A DNA stretch of 64,000 nt, from NCBI RefSeq assembly GCF_000833025.1, contig NZ_CP010817.1, forward strand, positions 186,001 to 250,000. The letters are read 5' to 3'. Below are positions 34,300-43,334 of this stretch, piece after piece (position 1 is the stretch's first letter; every line of letters starts with the position of its first letter). The notes beneath the pieces are model-generated. The model had not been told where the DNA came from. It did no database searches and worked only from the letters and a program-made list of their open reading frames with translations. Both the position numbers and the translations under genes were made by a program. The DNA is from Myroides profundi. Its GTDB lineage: Bacteria > Bacteroidota > Bacteroidia > Flavobacteriales > Flavobacteriaceae.

Positions 34300-34749
34300 T
34301 TACAACACCTTCTCAAAACACAGGCTACTCTCCACACCTTCGTATTGACCGTAGTTAGGGATAACAGTATACTTATTCTTTCTGTATAATATCTCTGCTT
34401 GTATCTGTAGTTTACCCATCTCTAAGATACAGCGTGTATAACCTAGCTCTAGACTCCACTTTTCTAGTTCAGTTAGTACTATAGAAGCGACGCCTTTACC
34501 TCTAGCAATAGGGGAAGTATACATACGCTTAACTTCCATAGTATGTGAGTCATATTCTTTGATAGCTCCACAGGCTATAGCCTGACTGTCTTCATAGATA
34601 ACAACAACGTGGTTGATATGATCTACTTTATTGTATTGATCAAAGAAGTCATGTTCATCACCATCAGTTGTTTTGAGGTATTTGTCTAGTTCTATGATGA
34701 GGTTTAGAAAGTCTTTATTGTCAGAATTGGTTCTTATGATGGTTGGCAT
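34300..34749 (-). CDS. GNAT family N-acetyltransferase
   Basis: A 149-aa acetyl-CoA-dependent transferase. The central motif A runs Met-Tyr-Thr-Ser-Pro-Ile-Ala-Arg-Gly-Lys-Gly-Val-Ala-Ser near residue 95, a good Q/RxxGxG/A acetyl-CoA site, followed by the helix Leu-Thr-Glu-Leu-Glu-Lys-Trp and the strand Cys-Ile-Leu-Glu-Met-Gly. The acceptor substrate is unknown. It is a single gene on the minus strand, facing the 67-aa membrane protein gene. Confidence 0.85.
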   Translation of the reverse strand: MPTIIRTNSDNKDFLNLIIELDKYLKTTDGDEHDFFDQYNKVDHINHVVVIYEDSQAIACGAIKEYDSHTMEVKRMYTSPIARGKGVASIVLTELEKWSLELGYTRCILEMGKLQIQAEILYRKNKYTVIPNYGQYEGVESSLCFEKVL

Positions 34750-34871
34750 AGTTTGATGTTTTGTGGGTTAAAAATACTGTTTTTTAAAGTGCTATTTATT
34801 TCATTGGAGAAAAACTATTCGTTAAAGTTGCGTATCTTTATAGAACGTGATTATTAAAAGCAAGTGTAGAT

Positions 34872-35075
34872 ATGGACTTAGATTATGAGAGTAGATTTTA
34901 TATCGTATGGATACTATCGAGTATTGTGATAGGTGTCTTTGGTGCTATATTGTATAAAGTGATACAGGATATTAAAAAGAAAGAAGTAACTAAAGTGCAG
35001 TATATCATGGCTTTTATAGGTAGCTTTATCATCGCTTTAGCCTTTGAGTGGGTGTTATTCTATCTTGCTTTATAG
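34872..35075 (+). CDS. Small two-helix membrane protein (67 aa)
   Basis: A 67-residue product with two membrane segments (Ile-Val-Trp-Ile-Leu-Ser-Ser-Ile-Val-Ile-Gly-Val and Tyr-Ile-Met-Ala-Phe-Ile-Gly-Ser-Phe-Ile-Ile-Ala) joined by a Lys-rich loop. No family is recognised. The next small ORF begins 27 bp on, and the two may be co-transcribed. Confidence 0.55.
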   Translation: MDLDYESRFYIVWILSSIVIGVFGAILYKVIQDIKKKEVTKVQYIMAFIGSFIIALAFEWVLFYLAL

Positions 35076-35102
35076 ATAATATATGATTCTAATGAATAGC
35101 TT

Positions 35103-35234
35103 ATGAAGAAAGTCTTAATGGGTATAGTCTATATACATGGGTTGCTATTATGGGGAATCTATATCCTGATATATGCAGTGGCTAAGTTCTTTTTGCATAC
35201 CTGTAGATTAGGTAAAAAGAAGATTAGGCAATGA
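35103..35234 (+). CDS. Small single-helix membrane protein (43 aa)
   Basis: A complete ORF from ATG (35103) to TGA (35232-35234). The product begins Met-Lys-Lys-Val-Leu-Met-Gly, has a long hydrophobic stretch (about residues 6-31) and a strongly basic end (Arg-Leu-Gly-Lys-Lys-Lys-Ile-Arg-Gln). Orientation and size suggest a bitopic inner-membrane microprotein. It follows the 67-aa gene and is followed by a terminator. Confidence 0.45.
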   Translation: MKKVLMGIVYIHGLLLWGIYILIYAVAKFFLHTCRLGKKKIRQ

Positions 35235-35282
35235 ATCTTATAACTGTGATCAATGTATGGTTGTTGAGTATAGGGTATTAAA

Positions 35283-35309
35283 AAGGCCGTCTTAGTGAGA
35301 CAGCCTTTA
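35283..35309. terminator. Bidirectional terminator between the small membrane proteins and lysC
   Basis: AAAGGC(c)GTCT and AGAC(a)GCCTTT with loop TAGTG, between convergent transcripts. Confidence 0.75.
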
Positions 35310-35314
35310 TGATA

Positions 35315-36568
35315 TTATTCTTTAGTGACAATCTGCATTGTCTCTCTGTTTACTTGTTTTAATAATAATGTTTTATTGCCAAGTATCTTCTGTGCAGAGT
35401 GATCGTCGAAGTGTCTTATGGTATATAGAGACACATTCTCGTTATAGCTCACCTTAAACTTATCTGTAAGTAATAGTCTTACATCTTCGAAGTGATTAAA
35501 CTTATCTTCTACACATACAGAGAAGCTAATAGCAGAGTTCTGTATTACATTTACCTTAATATTATACTCTCCGAATAATTTAAAAATATCACTGATATTC
35601 TGCTCCATGATAAAAGAGAAATCTTTAGAGGATAGTGATATTAATAATTGGTTCTTCTTCACAATAAAACAAGGAACATGAGGAGTCAATGGCGCTCCTT
35701 TAGATACATTCGTTCCTGGTAATAATGGATTTAAGAATGACTTTACATATAAGGGTATTTCTTTTTGACGCAATGGCTGTAAGGTCTTCGGATGGATGAC
35801 TGACGCACCGTAGAACGCTAGTTCTATTGCCTCTTGATAAGAAATATGTTGTAGTAGAGTCGTATCTTCAAAATAACGTGGATCAGCATTCAGTACTCCT
35901 GGTACATCTTTCCATATCGTTACACTTTCAGCGTCTAATGCATAAGCAAATATAGCTGCAGAGTAGTCAGACCCCTCTCTTCCTAATGTAGTAGAGAAAC
36001 CGTTGTAGTCAGAGCCAATAAATCCTTGTACAATGAATAATTGTTTTGTACAAATCTCTTTTTTGATATTCTCTATCGTGATATCCCAGTTTACATCAGC
36101 GTCTCTGTAGACTGTATCTGTTTTGATTAAGTTTCTTGAGTCTAGCCAAGTGTTGTCTATACCTGATTCTAGTAGGTAATAGTGTAAGATAGTAGTAGAG
36201 ATAATCTCTCCATAGCTTACGATTTGATCATAAACGAAATTGTAATTAGGAGATTTATTGTTCAGTAAGAAGTAAGTAATAGAATCAAATAGCTCTTTTA
36301 GTGATGCATAGATATCGTGATCTTCATTAGGGAATAATTCTCTAACAATCGTATAGTGATAATCTTTAACTACATCAACAGACTCTGCTAAGTCAAATCT
36401 ATTTTGAAAATAGTTGTGTACGACTACCTCTAAGGCATTCGTCGTTTTACCCATTGCAGAAGCAATGATTAGGCTATCTTCATAGCCCACTGTTTTTAAT
36501 ACGTTACAAACGTTTCTTACATTTTCTGCGTCTCTTACTGAGGCTCCTCCAAATTTGAATACTCTCAT
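35315..36568 (-). CDS. lysC: Aspartate kinase
   Basis: Phosphorylates aspartate, the first step to lysine, threonine, methionine and diaminopimelate. The 417-aa monofunctional enzyme begins with Lys-Phe-Gly-Gly-Ala-Ser-Val (residues 5-11), has Thr-Leu-Gly-Arg-Glu-Gly-Ser-Asp-Tyr-Ser-Ala-Ala near 200 and Tyr-Gly-Ala-Ser-Val-Ile-His-Pro-Lys-Thr near 255, and ends with ACT-domain-like regulatory sequence. Its ATG follows the stop of the GNAT gene directly, with no intervening base. The ACT region is short compared with Escherichia coli LysC (449 residues), as is common in this phylum. Confidence 0.93.
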   Translation of the reverse strand: MRVFKFGGASVRDAENVRNVCNVLKTVGYEDSLIIASAMGKTTNALEVVVHNYFQNRFDLAESVDVVKDYHYTIVRELFPNEDHDIYASLKELFDSITYFLLNNKSPNYNFVYDQIVSYGEIISTTILHYYLLESGIDNTWLDSRNLIKTDTVYRDADVNWDITIENIKKEICTKQLFIVQGFIGSDYNGFSTTLGREGSDYSAAIFAYALDAESVTIWKDVPGVLNADPRYFEDTTLLQHISYQEAIELAFYGASVIHPKTLQPLRQKEIPLYVKSFLNPLLPGTNVSKGAPLTPHVPCFIVKKNQLLISLSSKDFSFIMEQNISDIFKLFGEYNIKVNVIQNSAISFSVCVEDKFNHFEDVRLLLTDKFKVSYNENVSLYTIRHFDDHSAQKILGNKTLLLKQVNRETMQIVTKE

Positions 36569-37042
36569 TTACTTAGATTGACTAAATTGTTCTATTCCGT
36601 TTTGATCCATTTGTACAGTATACCAATCTTCTAATACTGTCGCTCCGGATTTTTTATAAAAGTTAATAGCCGGCTCATTCCAGTTCAGAACTACCCATTC
36701 TACTCTTCGTACACCTTCTTTCTTCGCGATATTCATTATTTCTGCATACAGTGCATATCCCGCTCCTGTACCTCTAGCAGCTTCTGTGACGATAAGATCT
36801 TCTAAGTGAATTGTCTTACCTTTCCAGGTAGAATATCTATTGTAGAATAAAGCCATGCCGATGATTTTAGAATCTAGCTCAGCAACAATAACATTAAATA
36901 AAGGATTTGCTCCAAAACCATCTCTGATTAGGTCTTCAGCAGTAACTACGACAGCATCAGGTTCTTTTTCGAAAGTTGCTAGTTCTTGTATTAATGCTAA
37001 TACATCAGGCATGTCTTGAGGGGTTGCAGATCTAATATTCAT
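36569..37042 (-). CDS. GNAT family N-acetyltransferase (diamine acetyltransferase-like)
   Basis: A 157-aa protein resembling the spermidine/spermine or thialysine acetyltransferase branch: Asp-Leu-Ile-Val-Thr-Glu-Ala-Ala-Arg-Gly-Thr-Gly-Ala-Gly near residue 85 (acetyl-CoA site), Trp-Asn-Glu-Pro-Ala-Ile-Asn-Phe-Tyr-Lys-Lys-Ser-Gly-Ala near 125. It acts on small amines, but the substrate is not known. It is the upstream gene of a two-gene operon with aspartate kinase, suggesting a link to lysine or polyamine metabolism. Confidence 0.85.
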   Translation of the reverse strand: MNIRSATPQDMPDVLALIQELATFEKEPDAVVVTAEDLIRDGFGANPLFNVIVAELDSKIIGMALFYNRYSTWKGKTIHLEDLIVTEAARGTGAGYALYAEIMNIAKKEGVRRVEWVVLNWNEPAINFYKKSGATVLEDWYTVQMDQNGIEQFSQSK

Positions 37043-37138
37043 TTTAGTTATTGATTTAATGGTTAATGTCTTCGGTTAGACAACAAAATTAACGATATTT
37101 GCACTGTAAAATACACAACTTAAGAATCATTTTTGAAA

Positions 37139-38143
37139 ATGACAACAGAAAGATCTCAAACTTTAGGAGAGTTTATCATTGAAAAACAAGAAGACTTTAA
37201 ATACTCTTCTGGTGAGTTATCAAGATTAATTAACTCTCTTAGACTAGCTGCTAAAGTAGTAAGTCACCAAGTTAACCAAGCAGGTTTAGTTGACATCGTA
37301 GGTGCTTTTGGAAAACAAAATGTACAAGGTGAGCAACAGCAAAAACTTGATGTTTTTGCAAACGAAGTATTCATTAAAACACTTATCAATAGAGAAATCG
37401 TATGTGGTATCGCTTCTGAAGAAGAGGATGATTTTATTTCTATCCACGGTAGAGATAACAGCAACGAGAACAAGTATGTAGTGCTAATGGATCCACTAGA
37501 CGGTTCGTCTAATATCGATGTGAATGTATCAGTAGGTACTATTTTCTCTATCTATAGACGTGTGACTCCTATCGGAACTCCTGTAACAAAAGAAGACTTC
37601 TTACAAAAAGGAGAGAATCAAGTAGCAGCAGGATATATTGTATACGGTTCTTCTACGATGTTAGTTTATACTACAGGTAATGGAGTACATGGGTTTACAT
37701 TAAATCCAGCGATCGGTACATTCTTCTTGTCTCACCCGAATATGAAGATTAATGAGGATGGACATATCTACTCTATCAATGAGGGGAACTATGTACACTT
37801 CCCACAAGGGGTAAAAGATTACTTAAAGTACTGTCAAGCAGAAGAGAATGATAGGCCATATACTTCTAGATACATCGGTAGTTTAGTATCTGATATTCAC
37901 CGTAATATTCTAAAAGGAGGTATCTACATTTACCCTACTAGTACTAAAGCTCCTAAAGGGAAACTAAGATTGTTATATGAGTGTAATCCTATTGCATTCA
38001 TCATTGAACAAGCTGGTGGTAGAGCATCTGATGGTTATACTCGTATCATGGAGATAGAGCCAACGGAGTTACACCAACGTGTTCCTTTCTTCTGTGGTAG
38101 CAAAAACATGGTAGAAAAGGCAGAAGAATTTATGAAGAAATAA
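37139..38143 (+). CDS. fbp: Fructose-1,6-bisphosphatase, class I
   Basis: Hydrolyses fructose 1,6-bisphosphate in gluconeogenesis. The product is 334 aa from the ATG at 37139 (the upstream in-frame TTG at 37133 is unlikely). Clear motifs are Glu-Glu-Glu-Asp near residue 96, the metal-binding [11 protein letters not shown] near 118-128, and [11 protein letters not shown] near 280. It is divergent from the GNAT/lysC pair; the 96-bp gap must hold both promoters. Confidence 0.97.
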   Translation: MTTERSQTLGEFIIEKQEDFKYSSGELSRLINSLRLAAKVVSHQVNQAGLVDIVGAFGKQNVQGEQQQKLDVFANEVFIKTLINREIVCGIASEEEDDFISIHGRDNSNENKYVVLMDPLDGSSNIDVNVSVGTIFSIYRRVTPIGTPVTKEDFLQKGENQVAAGYIVYGSSTMLVYTTGNGVHGFTLNPAIGTFFLSHPNMKINEDGHIYSINEGNYVHFPQGVKDYLKYCQAEENDRPYTSRYIGSLVSDIHRNILKGGIYIYPTSTKAPKGKLRLLYECNPIAFIIEQAGGRASDGYTRIMEIEPTELHQRVPFFCGSKNMVEKAEEFMKK

Positions 38144-38165
38144 GAAGTATTTCTATAAAATAACA

Positions 38166-38201
38166 AGTGAGCTAATCCAAAAGATTAGCTCACTTTTTTT
38201 A
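38166..38201 (+). terminator. Terminator after fbp
   Basis: A perfect 12-bp stem AGTGAGCTAATC / GATTAGCTCACT with a 5-nt loop and TTTTTTTA. Confidence 0.93.
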
Positions 38202-38627
38202 TTTTTTAAGGTTGTGAATTTCTTCTATGAAGGTATCTATATCAACATTTAAGACTAATAACGATAGAGATTTATCTACTAGATAATCGATATTATTAGT
38301 GAAACCTAATGCAACAGCAAATTTCTTTAATATCTCTTTTTGTTTTGGTCCTAATACGTGATTTACATATACCATTCTTGCCAGATCGTATAATCTTTCG
38401 ATACGATTGGTCTCTAAATAGGGAGGGTTGACAGGATAGCTCTCTGGGTTCTTTAATATATTCGCATAGTCCTCGTCACTGATTTCTAGGCGAACAGCTA
38501 GTTCATCTAAGAAAGCTTTTTCTTCTGTACTACAATGTCCATTCGCTAACGCCACACGTACTATCGAAGCAAAGTGGCCTTTGTTTCTCTCTCTAAATCC
38601 TAAATCAAATAATTCTGAGTATGACAT
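38199..38627 (-). CDS. TerB-family protein
   Basis: A 142-aa all-helical protein with the tellurite-resistance TerB pattern: acidic helix Ile-Val-Arg-Val-Ala-Leu-Ala-Asn-Gly-His-Cys-Ser-Thr-Glu-Glu-Lys-Ala-Phe (residues 22-39) and Leu-Ala-Val-Arg-Leu-Glu-Ile-Ser. TerB proteins are thought to bind metals or act at membranes, but the role of short chromosomal members like this is unknown. It lies convergent with fbp. Confidence 0.75.
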   Translation of the reverse strand: MSYSELFDLGFRERNKGHFASIVRVALANGHCSTEEKAFLDELAVRLEISDEDYANILKNPESYPVNPPYLETNRIERLYDLARMVYVNHVLGPKQKEILKKFAVALGFTNNIDYLVDKSLSLLVLNVDIDTFIEEIHNLKK

Positions 38628-38770
38628 TTTTGTTTGTTTTTTGGTTAGTAAATTGGTTCAGTTCATTGAATCTAATATAATGATAAATTGTGGAGTTCAT
38701 AGTTTTTTTATGATATTTTTATGCTTATCATAATGAAGCGGGTTTTTAGTAGTGAGTTTATAATAGATTA

Positions 38771-38800
38771 TTCGTTTAGATAGTAAATTAGATAAACGAA
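38771..38800. promoter_or_regulatory. Inverted repeat upstream of the dCMP deaminase promoter
   Basis: TTCGTTTA (38771-38778) and TAAACGAA (38793-38800) form a perfect 8-bp inverted repeat with a 14-bp spacer, about 45 bp before a predicted -7 element. It could be an operator; no regulator is identified. Confidence 0.3.
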
Positions 38801-38819
38801 GTAAGTTCCTATTCTAAGA

Positions 38820-38853
38820 TTGGTGAATTAACAAAAAGGTTTGTGTATTTTTG
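38820..38853 (+). promoter_or_regulatory. Promoter of the dCMP deaminase/S41 operon
   Basis: TTG at 38820-38822, a 23-bp spacer, and TATTTTTG at 38846-38853, which fits the TAnnTTTG consensus. Confidence 0.45.
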
Positions 38854-38893
38854 TTAGATCAAAGGGATAGAGAACTTTGTAAATATTTCTGAT

Positions 38894-39322
38894 ATGAATG
38901 AATCAAAAATAACTAAATATGATAAGGCTTATTTGCGTATGGCTCGCGAATGGGGACAACTATCATATTGTAAACGAAAAAAGGTAGGGGCTATTATTGT
39001 AAAAGATAGAATGATTATTTCTGACGGATACAATGGGACACCTACTGGTTTTGAGAATTGTTGTGAAGACGAAAACGATACTACGCACTGGTATGTGCTA
39101 CATGCTGAGGCTAACGCTATCTTGAAGGTAGCTAGTTCTACACAGAGTTGTCAAGGGGCTACACTTTATATCACGATGTCTCCATGTAGAGACTGTAGTA
39201 AACTTATCCATCAGGCAGGGATTACTAGAGTGGTGTATAGTGAAGGTTACCGAGATACAGAAGGGGTAGACTTTTTAGAAAAGGCTGGGGTGGATGTCGT
39301 ATTTCTTCCAGACCTTGATTAA
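38894..39322 (+). CDS. dCMP deaminase family protein
   Basis: A 142-aa zinc deaminase that would convert dCMP to dUMP. It shows the zinc signature His-Ala-Glu-Ala-Asn-Ala-Ile near residue 76 and Ser-Pro-Cys-Arg-Asp-Cys near 98, and the N-terminal Met-Ala-Arg-Glu-Trp-Gly-Gln-Leu-Ser-Tyr-Cys typical of the dCMP/ComEB group. The S41 protease starts 12 bp later, so they share a transcript. Confidence 0.9.
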   Translation: MNESKITKYDKAYLRMAREWGQLSYCKRKKVGAIIVKDRMIISDGYNGTPTGFENCCEDENDTTHWYVLHAEANAILKVASSTQSCQGATLYITMSPCRDCSKLIHQAGITRVVYSEGYRDTEGVDFLEKAGVDVVFLPDLD

Positions 39323-39334
39323 TATCTACTGTAG

Positions 39335-40912
39335 ATGAAAAAGTTTTTTTGGCCTCTGATTATATCGATTTCTTTATCCTTAGGTATTTTACTAGGAGGT
39401 TTTCTTGTATCTGCTTCTTATCGTGGAAAAACAGGTTTTTATACCAATCATAATAAGCTTAAATTAAATCGATTAATTGATTTTATAGAGAAGGAGTATG
39501 TAGATAATGTAGATACTGACTCTATCGTCGATAGAACAGTGACTACTATTCTAGAACAACTAGATCCACACTCTATCTATATCGGCAAGAGTGAGCTACA
39601 GTCTGTGACGGAGTCTATGCAAGGTAGCTTCGTAGGGATAGGGGTGAACTACTATTACTATAAAGATAGTGTCGCTGTAATCAAAGATATCGTAGATGGC
39701 CCCGCTTTTAAATCTGGTATACAGCCGGGTGACCGTATCATAAGTGCTGACGGACAGCATCTGTATGGAAAGGAGATGACCTCTGATAGTATCGCTAAAT
39801 ACCTAAGAGGGGAAAGAGATACTGATGTAAAATTAGAAGTCTATCGTAAGACTGTAGGTAAGAAGCTAGACATTGTGGTCAATAGACAGCCTATTCCTAT
39901 TAAGAGCGTAGATGCTGCATTTAAGTTATCAGACGGTAGAGGATATATTAAGCTCAATAGATTCTCTAGTACGACTTACGAGGAGTTTAAAAAGGCGTTA
40001 GAGGATCTGATTACACAAGATATTTCTAGCTTAGTCCTTGATTTGAGAGATAATGGAGGAGGATATATGGATCAAGCAGTGAATATGCTAAATGATTTAT
40101 TAAAGAAAGATCAGGTAATCGTAAAAACTGTAAATAAAGGTGGTCAAGAGAGAGTCACCAAGTCTAAAGGAAGTGGTCTCTTTACAGATAAGCCTCTTTA
40201 TGTGCTGATTAATGAGAATTCTGCTTCTGCTAGTGAAATTATAGCTGGAGCGATACAAGATAATGATAGAGGTACTATCGTAGGGCGTAGAAGCTTCGGT
40301 AAAGGACTTGTACAACGAGAATTGATGCTAGGTGATGGTTCTGCTATTAGATTGACTACAGCTCGTTATTTCACTCCTTCTGGACGATCTATACAGAAAC
40401 CTTATACGATGGGTGTAGAAGAGTATAATAACGATTTTAGAACGAGATACGCACATGGAGAGTTATATGCTGCTGATAGTATAAAAGTAGCAGATAGCCT
40501 ACAGTACAAGACCTTAAAAGGACGTGTAGTCTATGGAGGTGGTGGTATAGTACCGGATATCTTTGTTCCGATAGGGAATAAGCATGGAGATGACACTGTG
40601 GTACTTCTTATGAAATCAGGTATTGTGAGTTTCTTTGTATTCCAAGAGATTGATAAAGAAAGAGCGAAGTTTACTAATATGTCTAAAGAAGAGGTGATAG
40701 ACTATGTGATGTCTTCTGATAGAGTATTTAAAGCTTATATTAAACATCTAGAAGGCAATAAACTATTCTTCAAATTAGATAAACGAAAACAGATTGTGAA
40801 GCGATTCTTAGTCGGAGAGTTTTTAAGTCAATTATACACTAGTGAGGATTATTATCTATGGATGTTAGAAGTAGATCCTATGATTAAAAAGATAGATGGG
40901 AAAACCTTATAG
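39335..40912 (+). CDS. S41 family C-terminal processing protease
   Basis: A 525-aa exported serine protease. A single N-terminal membrane anchor (residues 5-27) is followed by a PDZ domain (Gly-Ile-Gly-Val-Asn-Tyr through Ala-Phe-Lys-Ser-Gly-Ile-Gln-Pro-Gly-Asp-Arg-Ile, about 100-135) and the catalytic domain: Leu-Asp-Leu-Arg-Asp-Asn-Gly-Gly-Gly near 234, Glu-Asn-Ser-Ala-Ser-Ala-Ser-Glu (nucleophile Ser) near 295, and Arg-Ser-Phe-Gly-Lys-Gly-Leu-Val-Gln (catalytic Lys) near 320. It would cleave envelope proteins at their C-termini. It is in an operon with dCMP deaminase. Confidence 0.93.
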   Translation: MKKFFWPLIISISLSLGILLGGFLVSASYRGKTGFYTNHNKLKLNRLIDFIEKEYVDNVDTDSIVDRTVTTILEQLDPHSIYIGKSELQSVTESMQGSFVGIGVNYYYYKDSVAVIKDIVDGPAFKSGIQPGDRIISADGQHLYGKEMTSDSIAKYLRGERDTDVKLEVYRKTVGKKLDIVVNRQPIPIKSVDAAFKLSDGRGYIKLNRFSSTTYEEFKKALEDLITQDISSLVLDLRDNGGGYMDQAVNMLNDLLKKDQVIVKTVNKGGQERVTKSKGSGLFTDKPLYVLINENSASASEIIAGAIQDNDRGTIVGRRSFGKGLVQRELMLGDGSAIRLTTARYFTPSGRSIQKPYTMGVEEYNNDFRTRYAHGELYAADSIKVADSLQYKTLKGRVVYGGGGIVPDIFVPIGNKHGDDTVVLLMKSGIVSFFVFQEIDKERAKFTNMSKEEVIDYVMSSDRVFKAYIKHLEGNKLFFKLDKRKQIVKRFLVGEFLSQLYTSEDYYLWMLEVDPMIKKIDGKTL

Positions 40913-40939
40913 TTAGGAAGAACTCAAAATACTAATAGT

Positions 40940-40972
40940 AAAGCATTGTGATTATCACAATGCTTTTTTTGA
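40940..40972 (+). terminator. Terminator after the S41 protease gene
   Basis: AAAGCATTGTGA / TCACAATGCTTT, 12-bp stem, T-rich tail. Confidence 0.92.
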
Positions 40973-40999
40973 GGGATATAGTGTTACCTATTTATTTCT

Positions 41000-41115
41000 T
41001 ATTGTTTATGATAGCGTAGTCAAAGGATAGCGATAGCATAGTGATCGCATACTTTTAACCCTTTTTTATGCGAGCAGTATCCGATAACTATGCGACCATT
41101 ATGCGATAAGTCCAA
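41000..41115. repeat. Short-word repeat-rich intergenic segment
   Basis: The words TATGCGA (three times) and its reverse-complement-like TCGCATA, plus GATAGCG and GATAGCA, recur within about 110 bp between two terminators. No ORF or RNA gene is evident in 40913-41267. It may be a decayed repeat. Confidence 0.4.
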
Positions 41116-41218
41116 TTAAGGTGGATATAACGAATCGCTGTGTTTGTATGTATAGTGTTGAAATGAAGGTGGTTGTTTGGTTTTTGTGTAGGCTTAGCCT
41201 TGTCGTATGTATAAAAAA

Positions 41219-41247
41219 ATAAAGGAGCCTCATTGAGACTCCTTTAT
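41219..41247 (-). terminator. Terminator after the M13 metalloprotease gene
   Basis: ATAAAGGAG(c)CTC / GAG(a)CTCCTTTAT hairpin just beyond the stop codon on the minus strand. Confidence 0.85.
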
Positions 41248-41267
41248 CGTTATTTATTGTGTTCTGA

Positions 41268-43334
41268 TTACCAGATTTTAACTCTTTCCTCAGGTTTGAT
41301 GTATAATTTATCACCTTCTTTAATATCAAATGCTTGGTAGAAAGCATCTACGTTTTGAAGAGGTACATACGCTCTGTAGTGTCCAGGAGCGTGAGGGTCA
41401 GTTTTCACTTGGTTTTTAATTGCCTCATCACGAGCTTTAGTTCTCCAGATAGTTCCCCAAGAGATAAAGAAACGTTGTTGAGGTGTGAATCCGTCGATTA
41501 GACCTGGATCACCATTTTCTTTTAAATAGATTTGTAATCCGTCATAAGCAGCATTAACACCACCTAAGTCTCCGATATTCTCACCTAAAGTGAATTTACC
41601 GTCTACGAATACACCTGGTAGAGGCTCTAATGCGCTGTACTGAGCAGCTAAAGCATCACCTAATTTAGTGAAACTAGTTAAGTCAGCGTCAGTCCACCAG
41701 TTGTTTAAGTTTCCGTTTTTATCATAACGAGCTCCTGAGTCATCAAAACTGTGAGAGATCTCGTGTCCGATTACAGCTCCGATACCACCATAGTTAATCG
41801 CTTCGTCAGCTTTATAATCATAGAATGGAGGTTGTAAGATAGCAGCAGGGAATACGATTTCGTTATAGATAGGGTTGAAGTAAGCGTTCACTGTCTGTGG
41901 AGCCATTCCCCAACGAGATTTATCTACAGGTTTACCGAAGTCTTCCATGTTTTTAGCAAAATCCCATTTAGTAGCATTCTTCATGTTTTCGAAGTGATTA
42001 CCACCGTCTTTAGGAGCTTTAATATCCATAGCTGAGTAATCTTCCCATTTGTCAGGGTAACCGATTTTCACTGTTGTAGTTGCTAATTTTTCTAAAGCAC
42101 CTTTTTTAGTTTCTTCAGCCATCCATGGTAATGCTTTGATACGATCACCGAAAGCTGTAAGTACGTTTTTAATCATCGCCTGAGCTTTTGCTTTCGCTTC
42201 AGCAGGGAATTTTTTAGCAACGTATAATTGTCCTAAAGCTTCTCCTACAGTACCGTTAACTACAGCTAATGCTCTTTCGTCAACAGGTCTTTGTTCTTTA
42301 GCACCTTCTAATGTTTTAGAGTAGAACTCCCAGTTCGCTTTCTCCATTTCAGTAGACAAGAAGCTAGCATTTTTGTTCACTAAAGTCCATTTCATATACG
42401 CTTTGATATCTTCGATATTCTTAGCAGAAAGGATTTCGTTAAGCGCTTTCATGTATTTCGGTTGAGATACAATTAGCTTTTCAACGTTCTTTAATCCTGT
42501 AGCAGCGATATAAGCATTCCAATCAACAGCAGGTGTTAATTTTTGAAGCTCAGCTACTGTCATAGGGTTATAAGTAAGACGGCTATCTCTACGCTCTACT
42601 CTAGTAAGGCGAGGTTCAGCCATTTTAGTTTCGATCGCTAATACACGTTTAGAATCTGTAGTAGCCTCTTCTTTAGGCTCACCAGCTAATTCTAACATAC
42701 GTGCTACGTGTGCTACGTATTGGTCACGTTTTTCAGTGATGTCTTTATCTTTTAATACATAATAATCACGATCAGGTAAACCTAAAGAACCTAAACTGAT
42801 GTATACTGTATTCTCTTGAGAGCTTTTTGCATCTGCATATACGTAGATAGAATATAATCCTAATCCTCCTTCAGTTACTAATTCGTTGATTAGTTTAGTC
42901 GCATCTTCTGGAGTTTTGATTGCATTGATTTTATCTAAGTAAGGTTTAAGAGGAGCTACTCCTAATTCATTTCTCTTAGCTTCATCTAAGTAAGTTTGGA
43001 ATACAGCTACAGCTTTAGCTTGATCAGATTTAGGATCAAGTTTAGAGTCTTCAGCAGCCTCTCTAAGGATAGCAAGGGCATCCTTATCTGTGTTTTGTCT
43101 TAATTCATCAAAACTTCCCCAACGTGTTCTGTCATTTGGAATTTCTGTTTTGTCATACCAAGCACCGTTTACATAACGGAAAAAGTCATCACCAGGCTTT
43201 ACATTTTTATCCATGTATTCTAGGTTGATTCCATGAGCTACTTGATCTTCTTGCTCTGTTGTATTTTTAGCATCTTTACAAGCTACTAATGATACTACAG
43301 CGAAGGCAGAGGTTAATAAAACTCTTTTGTTCAT
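41268..43334 (-). CDS. M13 family zinc metallopeptidase, lipoprotein
   Basis: A 688-aa neprilysin/PepO-like protease. A lipoprotein signal ends with Leu-Val-Ala-Cys near residue 18. The M13 domain contains Val-Ile-Gly-His-Glu-Ile-Ser-His-Ser-Phe-Asp-Asp (HExxH, His524 and His528) and Glu-Asn-Ile-Gly-Asp-Leu-Gly-Gly (ExxxD, third zinc ligand), plus Asn-Ala-Tyr-Phe-Asn-Pro near 470. It is likely on the cell surface or in the periplasm, where it would cut short peptides. It ends in Val-Lys-Ile-Trp, close to the usual C-terminal Trp of the family. Full length. Confidence 0.95.
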   Translation of the reverse strand: MNKRVLLTSAFAVVSLVACKDAKNTTEQEDQVAHGINLEYMDKNVKPGDDFFRYVNGAWYDKTEIPNDRTRWGSFDELRQNTDKDALAILREAAEDSKLDPKSDQAKAVAVFQTYLDEAKRNELGVAPLKPYLDKINAIKTPEDATKLINELVTEGGLGLYSIYVYADAKSSQENTVYISLGSLGLPDRDYYVLKDKDITEKRDQYVAHVARMLELAGEPKEEATTDSKRVLAIETKMAEPRLTRVERRDSRLTYNPMTVAELQKLTPAVDWNAYIAATGLKNVEKLIVSQPKYMKALNEILSAKNIEDIKAYMKWTLVNKNASFLSTEMEKANWEFYSKTLEGAKEQRPVDERALAVVNGTVGEALGQLYVAKKFPAEAKAKAQAMIKNVLTAFGDRIKALPWMAEETKKGALEKLATTTVKIGYPDKWEDYSAMDIKAPKDGGNHFENMKNATKWDFAKNMEDFGKPVDKSRWGMAPQTVNAYFNPIYNEIVFPAAILQPPFYDYKADEAINYGGIGAVIGHEISHSFDDSGARYDKNGNLNNWWTDADLTSFTKLGDALAAQYSALEPLPGVFVDGKFTLGENIGDLGGVNAAYDGLQIYLKENGDPGLIDGFTPQQRFFISWGTIWRTKARDEAIKNQVKTDPHAPGHYRAYVPLQNVDAFYQAFDIKEGDKLYIKPEERVKIW

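Noticed and set aside
34155..34337. A 60-codon minus-strand frame overlapping the GNAT gene end
   Set aside because: It overlaps the 3' end of the GNAT gene and the start of the better 58-codon ORF at 34025-34201, which has a cleaner membrane-protein pattern.
41099..41347. An 82-codon minus-strand frame at the end of the M13 gene
   Set aside because: It overlaps the M13 coding end and crosses its terminator; the composition is not protein-like.
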